From: Isochrysis galbana
Taxonomy: Eukaryota > Haptophyta > Isochrysidales > Isochrysidaceae
Direction of reading: 5' to 3'
DNA: 64,000 nt
NCBI GenBank assembly: GCA_018136815.1
Contig: CM030931.1
Location: 11,462,612-11,526,611 of the forward strand
Notes under the pieces: model-generated
What the model saw: the letters and a program-made list of their open reading frames with translations, nothing else
What the model was told of the DNA's origin: nothing
Databases searched by the model: none
Program-made: the position numbers and the translations under genes
In this document: positions 10,401-19,799 of the stretch, in pieces
Numbering within the stretch: position 1 is the first letter of the stretch
How the letters are laid out: the number at the start of each line of letters is the position of its first letter

Positions 10401-11638
10401 CACAGCGGCTGCGTCCGGCTTATTGCTGTCGAATGCAATGGATCCGAGGTGCATCACACCAGCCAGGCACATCCACAGCTGCTCAATCTGTAGATCAGTG
10501 AATTCTTGAGCGGACAGTGCTGTGGAGACATCATTGAAAAGCTGCTTGTCCGTACGGCCACCACCTGCCTCACCTTTCTCACCAGATGCAAGGTACTTGT
10601 ATGATTTGGGGTCAGTGGATGTGAGCCTGAGCCTCTTCTGCAACTCTGGGTTCGCACCACGTAGGAGGCAGTAGAAAATGTGATAGGAACGCTCGCCTGC
10701 ATCCGCGGGGAACAGCGAAGGATCAGCGGCCATAGCCAAGACCTCATGCGATGGATTGCGTTCAGTATCGAAGCGTGTTGGTAATGGGTGACAGAGCAGA
10801 ATGGCTACTGTCGTAAAGACCGATTCGTCACGAAGCACGCATCTCAGGAGGTGGTCGCAGTGTTGTTTTTGCGTTCAGTGTTGTTTTTGCGTTCAAGGCT
10901 GAGGCTCAATTGGCAGGCGAGTCATGGGGATGTGTCAATGCTGCTGGGCACCTTTGCCCACATGCGTGACGCGCGACTTCTCCAGTAAGTAGGTTTGCAG
11001 GCTTGCTCCCTGGCCAGTGTGTGGGTGGAACAGCGAATCAGGCACAAGGTTGCAGAGTGGGCGGACCACACCGTGGAGCTTGACACATATCAAACGCAAG
11101 GCTGTTGATGACACACCTGAATCCGAGCTGATTGATCAAAGTTGAGGGCAATAAACTTGCCAAAGCGGCTCGAATTGTCATTCCGCACGGTCTTAGCGCA
11201 GCCGAATGCCTCGGTGAGCGGCGCTGCGCCGTAGATACGCTGCTCCAGCTCGGGGCTGGTGTTGCTGACATACCGCAGGTAAAGGAGCATGTACGTGGCG
11301 GACTCGGTCTTGCCTGCCCCTGACTCTCCACTCACGATGATGGCTTGGTTGCGCCCCTCTGAGATCATGGCGCGGTGGGCGGCCGAGGCGACGGCAAAGA
11401 CGTGCGGTGGCTCGCGCTCGAGCGCGAGACTGCCCTTGTACTGTGCGAGCTGCTGGTCCTCATAGACGCCGAGTTTCTTGTACGGGTTGACTGCAATAAG
11501 TACGGAGCCACAGCGCGTGTAGATGGCGTCGTGCTGGTGCCGGATCTTGATCTTACTTAAGACAATATCTGCATCGACTGAGTCGAGCTTGCTCAAGTCG
11601 GGCGTGTCGTCTGCGCCGGGCAGTCTGGGCATCGCCAT
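7407..11638 (-). CDS. unconventional myosin with IQ, coiled-coil, CEP164-like WW and Tubby C-terminal domain
   Basis: Three exons: 11638-11117, 11009-10952 and 10696-7407 (CAG|GTGTGT to CCAG|GGAGCA; AAAG|GTGCCC to GCAG|GCGAGC), giving 1289 residues. An actin-based motor head fills about residues 1-690, with P-loop GESGAGKT (near 105), switch I NDNSSRFGKF and switch II DIFGFEIF. There is no N-terminal SH3-like domain. One IQ-like motif (LQAGARGIVARARVRLLRK, about 702-722) would bind a light chain. A long charged, Ala/Glu-rich coiled coil runs to about 940. Next comes YLGMNLHEDLALLWIADQAL and a WW domain (GWEQ...YYMHE...VLWQHP, about 978-1008). Residues about 1090-1289 form a Tubby C-terminal domain (FDFFMSIS, NPGAMQVVMP, DFHGRATMASCKN), which in Tubby/TULP proteins binds PI(4,5)P2. 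The start chosen is MAMPRLPGAD, directly before the canonical head sequence. It is divergent from the Ada3-like gene. Confidence 0.92.
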
Positions 11639-11889
11639 GGCTTTGGCGCAGGAGGCGGAGGGAGGGCGCACGCCCCACCGCCAGCTGCAGAACAGGGAAG
11701 GCGGGGTGGGGGTGGGGGGAAGAAGGGGAAGAAGAGTAGGAGGGGGGCAGGGGGTTCCAGCCGGGACGACTACGGAGAGAAGGAAGAAGAACGCGGCGAA
11801 AGAGAGGAGAGCGGCCGAGCGGGGGCGGCGCCGGCCGAGGAGGCGAGCAAGCGGAGAGAAGGGAGGAGAGAAGGGGGTGGGCGAGCGAA

Positions 11890-12070
11890 CGAGAGCGGCG
11901 CAAGGGGGGCGGGGGGGGGGGGGGGGGGGGGGGGGGCAGAGGAGGGCCGGCGGGGGGGGGAAGGGGGAAAGGGGAGGAAAAGGGGGAAAGGGGGAGGGAG
12001 GCGCTTGGCTTGTGCGCGCGCGGGGGGGGGGAGCGGCGGGCGAGAGACGGCGAGGGGGGGGGGGACTTTG
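11890..12070. promoter_or_regulatory. G-tract-rich shared promoter region (myosin / Ada3)
   Basis: The 537 bp between the two divergent start codons contain very long runs of G (one near 11907-11937) on the plus strand. A bidirectional promoter is inferred from gene orientation; I see no clear TATA box. Confidence 0.4.
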
Positions 12071-12175
12071 AAAAGGGGGGCGAAGACGAGATACCGAAAG
12101 GGGAGGGGCGCCTGCGGGCGTACATGACACAAATAGCACACACACCCCCACGCGGGAGAGAGAGCGGCCGCCCCC

Positions 12176-13855
12176 ATGGCGAAGCGGAGGCCGAGTAGCA
12201 GCCGCACCCGCGCCCGCGCGAGGGAGGGGTCGCAGGCGGAGCTGGGCGACGCGGTTGCCGACAGTGCCTCATCGGTCGGGGATTTCAACGCCGTTGCCAG
12301 CGACGACGCAGCCTCCGAGTCGAGCCGTGCGATGGACACCGATGCAATGGACACCGACGCTGAGAGCATCCGCGGTGATGAGACAGACGGCGGTGGTGCT
12401 GACGCGAGCGGCGAGGGCGGGAGCGAGGGTGACGCATTCGCCGAGGTAGATGACGAAGATGCCGACACCCGGAGTGCTATGGGCGAGAGCACGATGGGCG
12501 AGAGCATGGTGGGCGAGAGCACGGTGGGCGAGAGCGCCGTGGATGAGAGTGCAGTGAGTGAGATGGATGAGGAGGAGCAGGAGGAGTCTGTCATCGCAGA
12601 GAGTGATCTGGATATCACCTCCGACTCGGCCCTGGACGATTTGGAGGGCGGCGACGGGGCTCGGCGCTCGAGGTCCAGGTGGTCGCGCAAGCATTCAATA
12701 AGGAATCCCGCGTCATTGAACGACGCGAATGATTCAGCCGAAGGGGCTTCTTTCGGGGACGACGAGCTGATGCGCACCGCAGAGGATGACAATTCACTCC
12801 CTGAAATGCCATCGCTGCTCGGAGAACAAGAGTCGCTGCCAACCCTGGTTGACAGTGGAGAGGGCAGCAATTTCCTTGAGACTCGAGATTTCACCGACAG
12901 AGGCATCGAACCGGTTTCTCCCAATATGAAGATTGAAGCATGCGACAAAGGTCTGTCGGCTCAGCCAGATTTGTACGTGATCGTAAGGATGAAATTGACC
13001 GGAGTGACTAAGCCAGGCGAGCCCACGGCCCTTGATGGTGCCTGGGCAGCAGCAGAGGCCGCAAGGGAGGCGGCGGAGCGCCAACGGAACGAGGCCGCCG
13101 CGCAAGCCAAGGCAGCTGCCGAGGCAAAGGCAAGAGAGGAGGCGGAAAGGCGTCGTGCAGAGCTCGGAGAGGCGGCAGAATACGTTGTCGACCGCGGTAA
13201 GCCCGCACGCTCAATTGCGCCACGTCAATTTTGGGATAAGGTGGACGATCATCTGGCAGTGCCCGCGCTCGGCGCGCTGCCACCTCCGCCAGTACTACCC
13301 CCTCCACCGCCCCGATGCCCGCTGCTAAACCGCTTGATAAGTGCTCTGATCCCTCTTCCGCCGGACTTGAGGACCCTCGGAGGGCCGACTGCCACCAAAG
13401 TGGAAGTGACTATCACCAAAACGGAGGTTCAAAGCGTCGCGGAGCACGGTAGAGGCGAGGATGCTGCCTCAGCGCCGGCCCATGGAACACCATCGTTGCT
13501 CGCGCTAGTCGAAGATGGTAGCACAAATACCATCGCGCACGCGAACGCGCTCGAAGCGAGCGACCGATCGGTTCGTCGCGAGTTGAACGTGCTAGGATTG
13601 TTGCATGAAGGAGGTGAGGCGCTGAAATACGACCCAGTTGGAGATCGGCTGCGTCAGATGACCCGCGAATTGCATTACCTCACACGCCAAAACACTTTGC
13701 GTTGCGTTGTCTTGCATCAGCGAGCCCTTGCCGCATCGAAGTCAGAACAAGCGAGACGGCTGGCTGCCGCGGCGGCAGCGAGGGTGAAGCGACGATACGC
13801 ACGTATCCGCAAGGCACAGCGGGCCAGGAAAGGTGGCGGCTCAACAAAATTGTGA
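12176..13855 (+). CDS. Ada3-like transcriptional adapter (SAGA/HAT complex subunit)
   Basis: A single open frame of 559 residues. The first 330 residues are acidic and low complexity, including about five degenerate MGEST/VGESA repeats (residues 101-131). The C-terminal part follows the order seen in TADA3/Ada3: FWDKVDDHL (about 352), CPLLNRLISALIPL (about 380; animal homologues have a similar TQRL-SAL segment), DRSVRRELNVLGLL (about 462), then a basic coiled coil to the end containing DRLRQMTRELHYLTRQN and ending in basic KRRYARIRKAQRARKG. Ada3 links Gcn5 and Ada2 in histone acetyltransferase complexes in the nucleus. The assignment is from remembered family pattern, not a search. An alanine-rich coil around residues 285-330 and a polyproline run (about 365-378) separate the regions. 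No introns are needed. Confidence 0.65.
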   Translation: MAKRRPSSSRTRARAREGSQAELGDAVADSASSVGDFNAVASDDAASESSRAMDTDAMDTDAESIRGDETDGGGADASGEGGSEGDAFAEVDDEDADTRSAMGESTMGESMVGESTVGESAVDESAVSEMDEEEQEESVIAESDLDITSDSALDDLEGGDGARRSRSRWSRKHSIRNPASLNDANDSAEGASFGDDELMRTAEDDNSLPEMPSLLGEQESLPTLVDSGEGSNFLETRDFTDRGIEPVSPNMKIEACDKGLSAQPDLYVIVRMKLTGVTKPGEPTALDGAWAAAEAAREAAERQRNEAAAQAKAAAEAKAREEAERRRAELGEAAEYVVDRGKPARSIAPRQFWDKVDDHLAVPALGALPPPPVLPPPPPRCPLLNRLISALIPLPPDLRTLGGPTATKVEVTITKTEVQSVAEHGRGEDAASAPAHGTPSLLALVEDGSTNTIAHANALEASDRSVRRELNVLGLLHEGGEALKYDPVGDRLRQMTRELHYLTRQNTLRCVVLHQRALAASKSEQARRLAAAAAARVKRRYARIRKAQRARKGGGSTKL

Positions 13856-14388
13856 GCGGTGGCTTTTCCCATCTGCTCTCATGACATGAGTTTGCCGCCA
13901 CCCTTCAGCCAACCAATTAGTTCCTGGTGCTAGTGCTACGCACATTTACGACCGGAAGGGGAGTCAGCATCTCCGCTGCCCCTGCCTCTTCTTCCCCGCC
14001 TTATCGGTGCTTCCCTTCCTCGCACGAGATGCGATCGTATAATTTGGCGGCACTTTCAGCCCGCTTGGGACGTCATGAACTCGTGGAAGAGGGGGGGCCT
14101 GATTCAGGGCCAGTTGTAGTCTGCAAGAAAAAAATTCTTGAAGGCGTCCATTAAGCTTAAAATTATCAATGTTGTATCCTAGCCAACCCCACTAGCTAAT
14201 TGGACACAACTTTTCAGCCCCGGACTCCCGCCATGCCTGACGAGCCAGGTGTCCGCGTGGTACCGGGGGGAGAGGGCATTGCCCCCCCCTCGGTATTTGT
14301 CCTCCCCCCAGTGCATGCACCGGCCCTGCGCACCCCAGCACACCCTCTCCTCGAGGCCACGCTGGGGGAAAACCCCTTTCGGGTAAAA
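13856..14388. other. intergenic, nothing recognised
   Basis: There is no supported gene. The short ORFs on both strands are repeat-like and mutually overlapping. Confidence 0.4.
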
Positions 14389-14707
14389 CAACGCAGGGGG
14401 GGGGGGGGGGCACTCGTGAGTTTAGGGGTCCAGAGCACTAATCTCCCTCGCCCGAGCGAGTGGCCGCGGCGAGCCGCGGCCCTTCCCTCCTGGCTCTGGC
14501 AGCCCCCATCTTCTTTTACCTAAACAGGGCAAGAAGATACGTTAGCAAACAACGCAGGGGGAGGGGGGGGGCACTCGTGAGTTTAGGGGTCCAGAGCACT
14601 TATCTCCCTCGCCCGAGCGAGTGGCCGCGGCGAGCCGCGAGCCGCGGCCCTTGCCCCTCCTGGCTCTGGCAGCCCCCATCTTCTTTTACCTAAACAGGGC
14701 AAGAATA
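14389..14707. repeat. tandem pair of about 155-bp repeats
   Basis: Units 14389-14549 and 14550-14707 share a G run, CACTCGTGAGTTTAGGGGTC, CCTCGCCCGAGCGAGTGGCC and the end CCTAAACAGGGCAAGAA. The last motif recurs at 16917-16946, directly after another repeat, so it is a family terminus. The second unit carries a small duplication of GAGCCGC. Confidence 0.8.
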
Positions 14708-14832
14708 ATAAAACCTTTTAATAGTCTCACCGCACACGCGGCCGTGGACCCTCTACTTTCTACTCACGTAGGAAACTTTCTACACCCCCACTTCCCCGGC
14801 CCTTCTCCCCCCGCCATAAGGCGACTCCCCTG

Positions 14833-15140
14833 ACGAATTGTGATGGCCCATAGGGCCTGAGGGCAATGAGGAAGGGGCCATGCCGGCGGCAGGCGCGGCG
14901 GAGGAGACGAGTTCGGAGGTGCTGACGGGCTGAGGCCCGTCAGCAGAGGAAGGCGGGCAGGCGGGCTTGAGCGAGGGCGAGGACGGCGGCGAAAGCGGCA
15001 TCGAGCGAGCGGCGAGAGGCGAGGGCGAGTGTGAGGAGGGCTGTGATGGCAGGGGCTGGCGAGGAGAGGCGAGGCTGTAGGGTATGAGTGTTACGAGAGC
15101 GAGAGCGACGAGAGCGAGAGCGACGACGGATGACGACTGG
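14833..15140 (+). repeat. dispersed repeat, copy 1 (TGACGAATTG family)
   Basis: It begins TGACGAATTGTGATGGCCCA and runs through CGGCGGCAGGCGCGGCGGAG, GCCCGTCAGCAGAGGAAGGC and clusters of GAGAGCGA. Further copies in the same orientation lie at 57711-58000 and 58469-58775. The purine-rich repeats make long spurious ORFs on the minus strand. Confidence 0.8.
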
Positions 15141-15402
15141 CGACAGGACGACGGACAGAGACACCCAGGAAAACACCCCGACTCTCGCCCCACGACTTTC
15201 TCACATAACTCGACTGAAATCAAACCCAAACACTCCGGCCAGACAACGACGGACGACGATCAGAAGGCGATCTGTCGGCGATCCCGTCTGGAAGGGGAAT
15301 CGCACCATAACGGAAACGAGGGGCAATCCTGCCGCACAAGATTCCAAGAGACCTACCAAATAAGACGAAAGGAGTGCGATGTGCCTAAGGGGGAGATACG
15401 AA

Positions 15403-15678
15403 GAGGTCGTAAATTAAACCTGATTGCCCCCAGAAGCAGATAAAGAACCGCTGTAGAGATAGCAAATTAAACCTATTTGCGAGGCGCCTGGGAGGAAGAA
15501 AGGTGGGGAAACTTCCCTTCTCTTTCGAGAGAAAGAGAGAGGGCGCTCCACAACCCACGATCCCATGCATCCAAGCGAAGCTTTTGACCGAGAACGAGAA
15601 CGAGAGAATTATAACGATAAATACCGAACGACGAAGAGAAGAGCGAAGCCTAACGAGTGTCGATTCGCGAATGCGACA
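15403..15678 (+). repeat. 276-bp direct repeat, copy 1
   Basis: It is nearly identical to 16006-16281 (offset exactly 603 bp; one clear difference, AAACCTGATT against AAACTTGATT). It starts GAGGTCGTAAATTAAAC and ends CGAATGCGACA. The similarity suggests a recent duplication or two LTR-like ends; the 327-bp spacer holds no gene. Confidence 0.9.
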
Positions 15679-16005
15679 CCCCCCTGCTAGGATCGAGCGT
15701 CCCGCGAGGAAAGAAGAGAACCTAACGGACATCGGAGAGCTCCAAGCAAGCCACGAGAAAGGCAGAAGAGCAATCCTGAACGAGACCGAATGAGCCAAGA
15801 GCGAAGAGCGAATAAATCCGAAGAGCGCATGAAACAATAAATCTGAAGAGCGAATGAAACAATAAATCCGAATGGAGGGAGAGCCGCGCACCCAACGCCG
15901 AACCAAGACGGAAGACGTGATGAGCGACGCACCGAGAAGTTACGAATTACGAACAACGAACAATCGAGGACCGATGAGAACGCGGAAAGACGAGAATCGA
16001 GAATC

Positions 16006-16281
16006 GAGGTCGTAAATTAAACTTGATTGCCCCCAGAAGCAGATAAAGAACCGCTGTAGAGATAGCAAATTAAACCTATTTGCGAGGCGCCTGGGAGGAA
16101 GAAAGGTGGGGAAACTTCCCTTCTCTTTCGAGAGAAAGAGAGAGGGCGCTCCACAACCCACGATCCCATGCATCCAAGCGAAGCTTTTGACCGAGAACGA
16201 GAACGAGAGAATTATAACGATAAATACCGAACGACGAAGAGAAGAGCGAAGCCTAACGAGTGTCGATTCGCGAATGCGACA
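16006..16281 (+). repeat. 276-bp direct repeat, copy 2
   Basis: Second copy of the repeat at 15403-15678, in the same orientation. After the common end the flanks diverge completely. Confidence 0.9.
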
Positions 16282-16452
16282 TCCCCCCGTGCACTACTAG
16301 GGGGATAGGGGTGAAGGGCTTAGATATGGTCCGGTGGCCCGCGCCCCCCCCCGGTGATCATTCCCCCCCTTCCTCCTGTGTCTCCGAGTGGGCGGCGGTC
16401 TCAGCCCCGACTTATCCTGTAAACAGGTGCGGGACTTACCTATTTTTCGGTG

Positions 16453-16946
16453 AGCGGAGCTCTCGCTCCGCCCACCCCCTTCTCCGCGCTCTCTCTCCCC
16501 TCTCCTGCGGCACGCGCGATGGCGCGCCTGCGGCAGGCCTGCAGCTGCCTGCTGGCGACCCCTGGAGGCTCATGGAGGCCAGCTCTGGGGGCAGAGGAGG
16601 CTGGGACTGGGCCCTGGTCTCCCCTGCCTCTCCCTCGCTGGCGCTCCTGAGCCTCTGGGGCCCCCAATCTGCACCTGTCTGCCTGTCGACCAGGGGGGGA
16701 GGGGGGTTGGAGCAATGGGCTGGCCACGAGGGGCCAGGATGAGCGAATGGGGCGAGCCTGTGGGGAAGGGAGTGGGTCAGTAGGGCAGTGGCCTCCTGGC
16801 AAGCCATCAGGCGTGCCAGGAGGATGGGTGGTTCCTCCCCCATGGCAGGGGAGGAGTGGAGAGAGGGGGGGGCTCGTGCCCCCCCATGGGGCAACCAAGT
16901 ATAAACTTAGTTGTGACCTAAACAGGGCAAGAAGATACGTTAGCAC
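16453..16946 (+). mobile_element. dispersed repeat ending in AAGTATAAACTTAGTT
   Basis: Starting at TCTCGCTCCGCCCACCCCCT, about 450 bp match 54451-54922 at high similarity, including CGGCAGGCCTGCAGCTGCC, GTCTGCCTGTCGACCAGGG and the end AACCAAGTATAAACTTAGTT. The end is near-palindromic and also occurs at 63644-63663. Further on, 17185-17225 carries GACGGAACGCGACTT, also found at 1451 and 54976. This is non-coding transposon sequence; its several long frames are artefacts of GC content. Confidence 0.75.
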
Positions 16947-17338
16947 CGGAGGGGGGAGCTGCCGCTCCCCCCTCCCCTCTCTCTTCCCTTTTCCTCCTCT
17001 CTTCCCTGCGGCGGGGGCCCATGGCGCGCGCCTGCGGCCCCACTTCAGGTCCCCAGATGGCCAGCAGGCCCCCCCCCCACACACAGAAAGAGTGAACGCA
17101 CGACGTGCATATGCGCGCACGCTGGCGCTCGAGCGGACACCCCCCCCCCCCCCGTGCCGTCGCACCGTTAACATTCTAAGTAAAAAAACAAAACTACCGC
17201 CTGGTCCTCTTTCGACGGAACGCGACTTTAAAACGTAAACCCTCCACCCGCGCAACAAGTAGTGCAAGTCCCGAGTGAGTGTCTAGTAGAAGACCATTGT
17301 AGCAGCACTCCATGACTGCGAATGCTATGAGAATTTAT

Positions 17339-17507
17339 ATCTCTTAAGCGGCGGCAGGAAGCACCTTCGAAGGTGCTTCGCGACAGTTGAGTGCTCTGAG
17401 CTCCATATATTACGGCAAATGGACGTTTCATATATTGTAAACACACCCCGTCGTCGAGGCAACTGCGACATGCAGCACCTCCCAAGGTGCTTCGCCGCTT
17501 AAGAGAT
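17339..17507. mobile_element. small inverted-repeat element next to the glycosyltransferase 3' end
   Basis: ATCTCTTAAGCGGCG plus AAGCACCTT at the left is mirrored by AAGGTGCTTCGCCGCTTAAG plus AGAT at the right, and each arm contains its own small hairpin (AAGCACCTTCGAAGGTGCTT). The 169 bp look like a MITE lying 26 bp beyond the stop codon of the adjacent gene, probably inside its 3' UTR. Confidence 0.7.
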
Positions 17508-17533
17508 AAATAAAGTTCTTTTGAAGAGTTAGC

Positions 17534-19747
17534 TCAATCTTGAAACTTTTCCATTGCAAAATCTAGTGTTGAGACAGCAACTTGACGCACAACCTCTATT
17601 CCGTAAGACACATGTGCGATGGGCAAGAAGACTTTGCTGTCAAACTTCGAGAACGAGTCCCAAGGAACGATACATGTCATCGGTGGTGCCCGTGTCTCAC
17701 CAAGTATATCGTGGCAAACCCGTTTGTTGAGCTCCGTTGTTAAGCACGACGCACGATGCTTAATAGCGGTGTAATAATCGATAATGCCCGTACTGGATTC
17801 ATTTACGTTTCTTGAGGATGTGCTTGCCAAGTGGAATCCTTTAGGGCGCGGCAATTCAAAATCTTTGGGGCAGTCCGACAAAACAATCCCTATCTTTCTT
17901 GGACAAGGATGCGCTGTACTTGCACGGTTGCCGAGAGCGCTAATCATGCTACTAGCGCTCTTTCCGCCTTGTTGAACCATGTCGCCATGGAGAATATTGG
18001 CCACTGCAAGTCGACCATACGTGCGAAAGCGGACAAAGAACATGTGTTGGCCAAGCCCTCCGCTTGCAACTTGTTTCGAGGGAAACCTAGGTGGAAGAGG
18101 GGTTGCAGGGCGGGTGCTGATGTCCCCAGAACTTCCTCCTTTGCCAAAGAGCAGTCCAACCGATTCCCGCCTCCCGCCCCCGGTCAAATTGCTTTGGTGG
18201 CTCCCAATTGCTTGGCTATACACATCCTTGTATGCCGAGCCTTCCTCCCATCGAAAGAGGCGCTCCACGCGGCCCACTTGCGGTACGGAGTCGGCATGGC
18301 GAAAAACAGTAAGAGCATAGAATGGTGCGCTACTCGATTGCGCATTTCTAGCTTCAGTAGACGAGTCGACAGCGTGCGAAGATGGTTGCTTTACATCATC
18401 CACACTGAGATCTGTATGCATAAGTTGTAGCGTTAATGGACGAGTGCCGTCCGTTGCATTGAGCTTACGGATGCCTTCCCGGCGAATAACACCAACATCC
18501 TCACTGTGATGCCATGTACTCTTCCTATCTCTAGGATCTTCCTCATGAAGTGTTTGCCCAATCGAGATTGGGGCAGCTTGCATGGTCCCGACTTCTTTGT
18601 GTGAAGTATGCACAAGTTCATCCTCAACATCTCGTCCATGGTTCAGGTCTATTGGTGCAACGTTTCCATCATCAAGGTGTAAGCGGCCCCGATCTACATT
18701 GGCAGCCAGTGTGGCAGACGTGTCTCCAGATGCATGTCCGGGACCATGTGCCCGACTCGTTCTGAGTTCATTTTGCCCCCGTCTCCGATGTTCACTGAAC
18801 TCAGGTTGCTCAACAAACGATGTGGCAGGCCTTAGGTGCCAATGTCGGCCGTTAACTTCTTGCATTTCTGAAGGTGTTGGCACAGACAACAAGACTCCCA
18901 TAGTGACCACATTCGCCTTGGGCTCGTGCACTTCGAGGTGCGCTGCAACAAGTCGTGGATCTTGTACGTAAAATTCGTCGGCCCATGCAATAAGGATCCA
19001 ACGGCCAACTAACGGTACCGAGCTCAACGCTGAAACTCCTTGCTGCAAAATTGACGGATGATACCCCCACCGTTCGCCTGCTCTGCTGCCGTAAAGAGTG
19101 TTCGAACCAGAGGCTTGCCCGCCCAAACGCATTCGATTACTTCTAGATAAGGCTCGTAGTTGGCGTGCCGTCGTGCCCTGAACCTCAGATCCACGGGTGG
19201 CAAAGGACAAGCGGTACTCAACATACGTGACATCGAAATCTGTGCATATCTGTCGCGTGAGGTTGCGCTGGGCCAAGCTTCGACTACCGTCGATTACAAC
19301 TAGATGATCAAAAAGCGGAGCATGACGCCAGAGCCAGTCCGGCAGCAGCCAAGTGTCGCTCCGTGTGGGGAGAAGACCCAAGAGTTGTGGCGCAGGTGGG
19401 AGTGAAATTGCAGGCCTTGCTGACGATGGCTGCGGTGGCGATTTGTGCTGGTGAGGGCTAATCCTCCTGCTGCCCAGAGATATTCCTTCGTGGCATGTGT
19501 CTGTCAAGCTCATGCGGACGACAGCATTCCGGGCTTGGGGCGCAAAGGAGCCAAGTACAAGCACAAGGAGTAGCGAGAGGCCAAGGCCTTGCTGCACTGC
19601 GCGCCATGCAAAGACCTCGTTCAACGTATGCGAGAGCCAAGTGGCCCATGCCTGCAGCGAGGCTCCGCGTGAGAGGCTCGCAATCCTGCGCTCGGTCCAG
19701 CGCAGCCGCGACGCCGCCACCATCGGCAAAACCTTCTCAGCAATCAC
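17534..19747 (-). CDS. type II membrane protein, glycosyltransferase-like
   Basis: A single frame of 737 residues. A short basic cytosolic tail precedes one transmembrane helix (about 52-69, LGLSLLLVLVLGSF), giving a Golgi-type signal anchor. The lumenal part has DHLVVIDGS (about 147-155), Q/R-rich helices and RWILIAWADEFY (about 249-260), the acidic metal-site pattern seen in GT2/GT92-like glycosyltransferases where an ADEF-type motif replaces DXD. A long poorly conserved insert (about 300-500) precedes a C-terminal part with several Cys (SCLTTEL, RVCHDIL, MTCIVPWDSF). It would transfer a sugar in the Golgi; donor and acceptor are unknown. The start is the first Met before the anchor. Confidence 0.6.
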   Translation of the reverse strand: MIAEKVLPMVAASRLRWTERRIASLSRGASLQAWATWLSHTLNEVFAWRAVQQGLGLSLLLVLVLGSFAPQARNAVVRMSLTDTCHEGISLGSRRISPHQHKSPPQPSSARPAISLPPAPQLLGLLPTRSDTWLLPDWLWRHAPLFDHLVVIDGSRSLAQRNLTRQICTDFDVTYVEYRLSFATRGSEVQGTTARQLRALSRSNRMRLGGQASGSNTLYGSRAGERWGYHPSILQQGVSALSSVPLVGRWILIAWADEFYVQDPRLVAAHLEVHEPKANVVTMGVLLSVPTPSEMQEVNGRHWHLRPATSFVEQPEFSEHRRRGQNELRTSRAHGPGHASGDTSATLAANVDRGRLHLDDGNVAPIDLNHGRDVEDELVHTSHKEVGTMQAAPISIGQTLHEEDPRDRKSTWHHSEDVGVIRREGIRKLNATDGTRPLTLQLMHTDLSVDDVKQPSSHAVDSSTEARNAQSSSAPFYALTVFRHADSVPQVGRVERLFRWEEGSAYKDVYSQAIGSHQSNLTGGGRRESVGLLFGKGGSSGDISTRPATPLPPRFPSKQVASGGLGQHMFFVRFRTYGRLAVANILHGDMVQQGGKSASSMISALGNRASTAHPCPRKIGIVLSDCPKDFELPRPKGFHLASTSSRNVNESSTGIIDYYTAIKHRASCLTTELNKRVCHDILGETRAPPMTCIVPWDSFSKFDSKVFLPIAHVSYGIEVVRQVAVSTLDFAMEKFQD

Positions 19748-19799
19748 GGACGGAACACGCTGCCATCGTCGCGCCTCCTCACCAACTTAGAAGTTAAAG

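Noticed and set aside
11553-12948. Long minus-strand Pro/Ser frames upstream of the myosin
   Set aside because: They come from C-runs complementary to the G tract and from the antisense of the Ada3-like gene; the myosin head starts cleanly at 11638.
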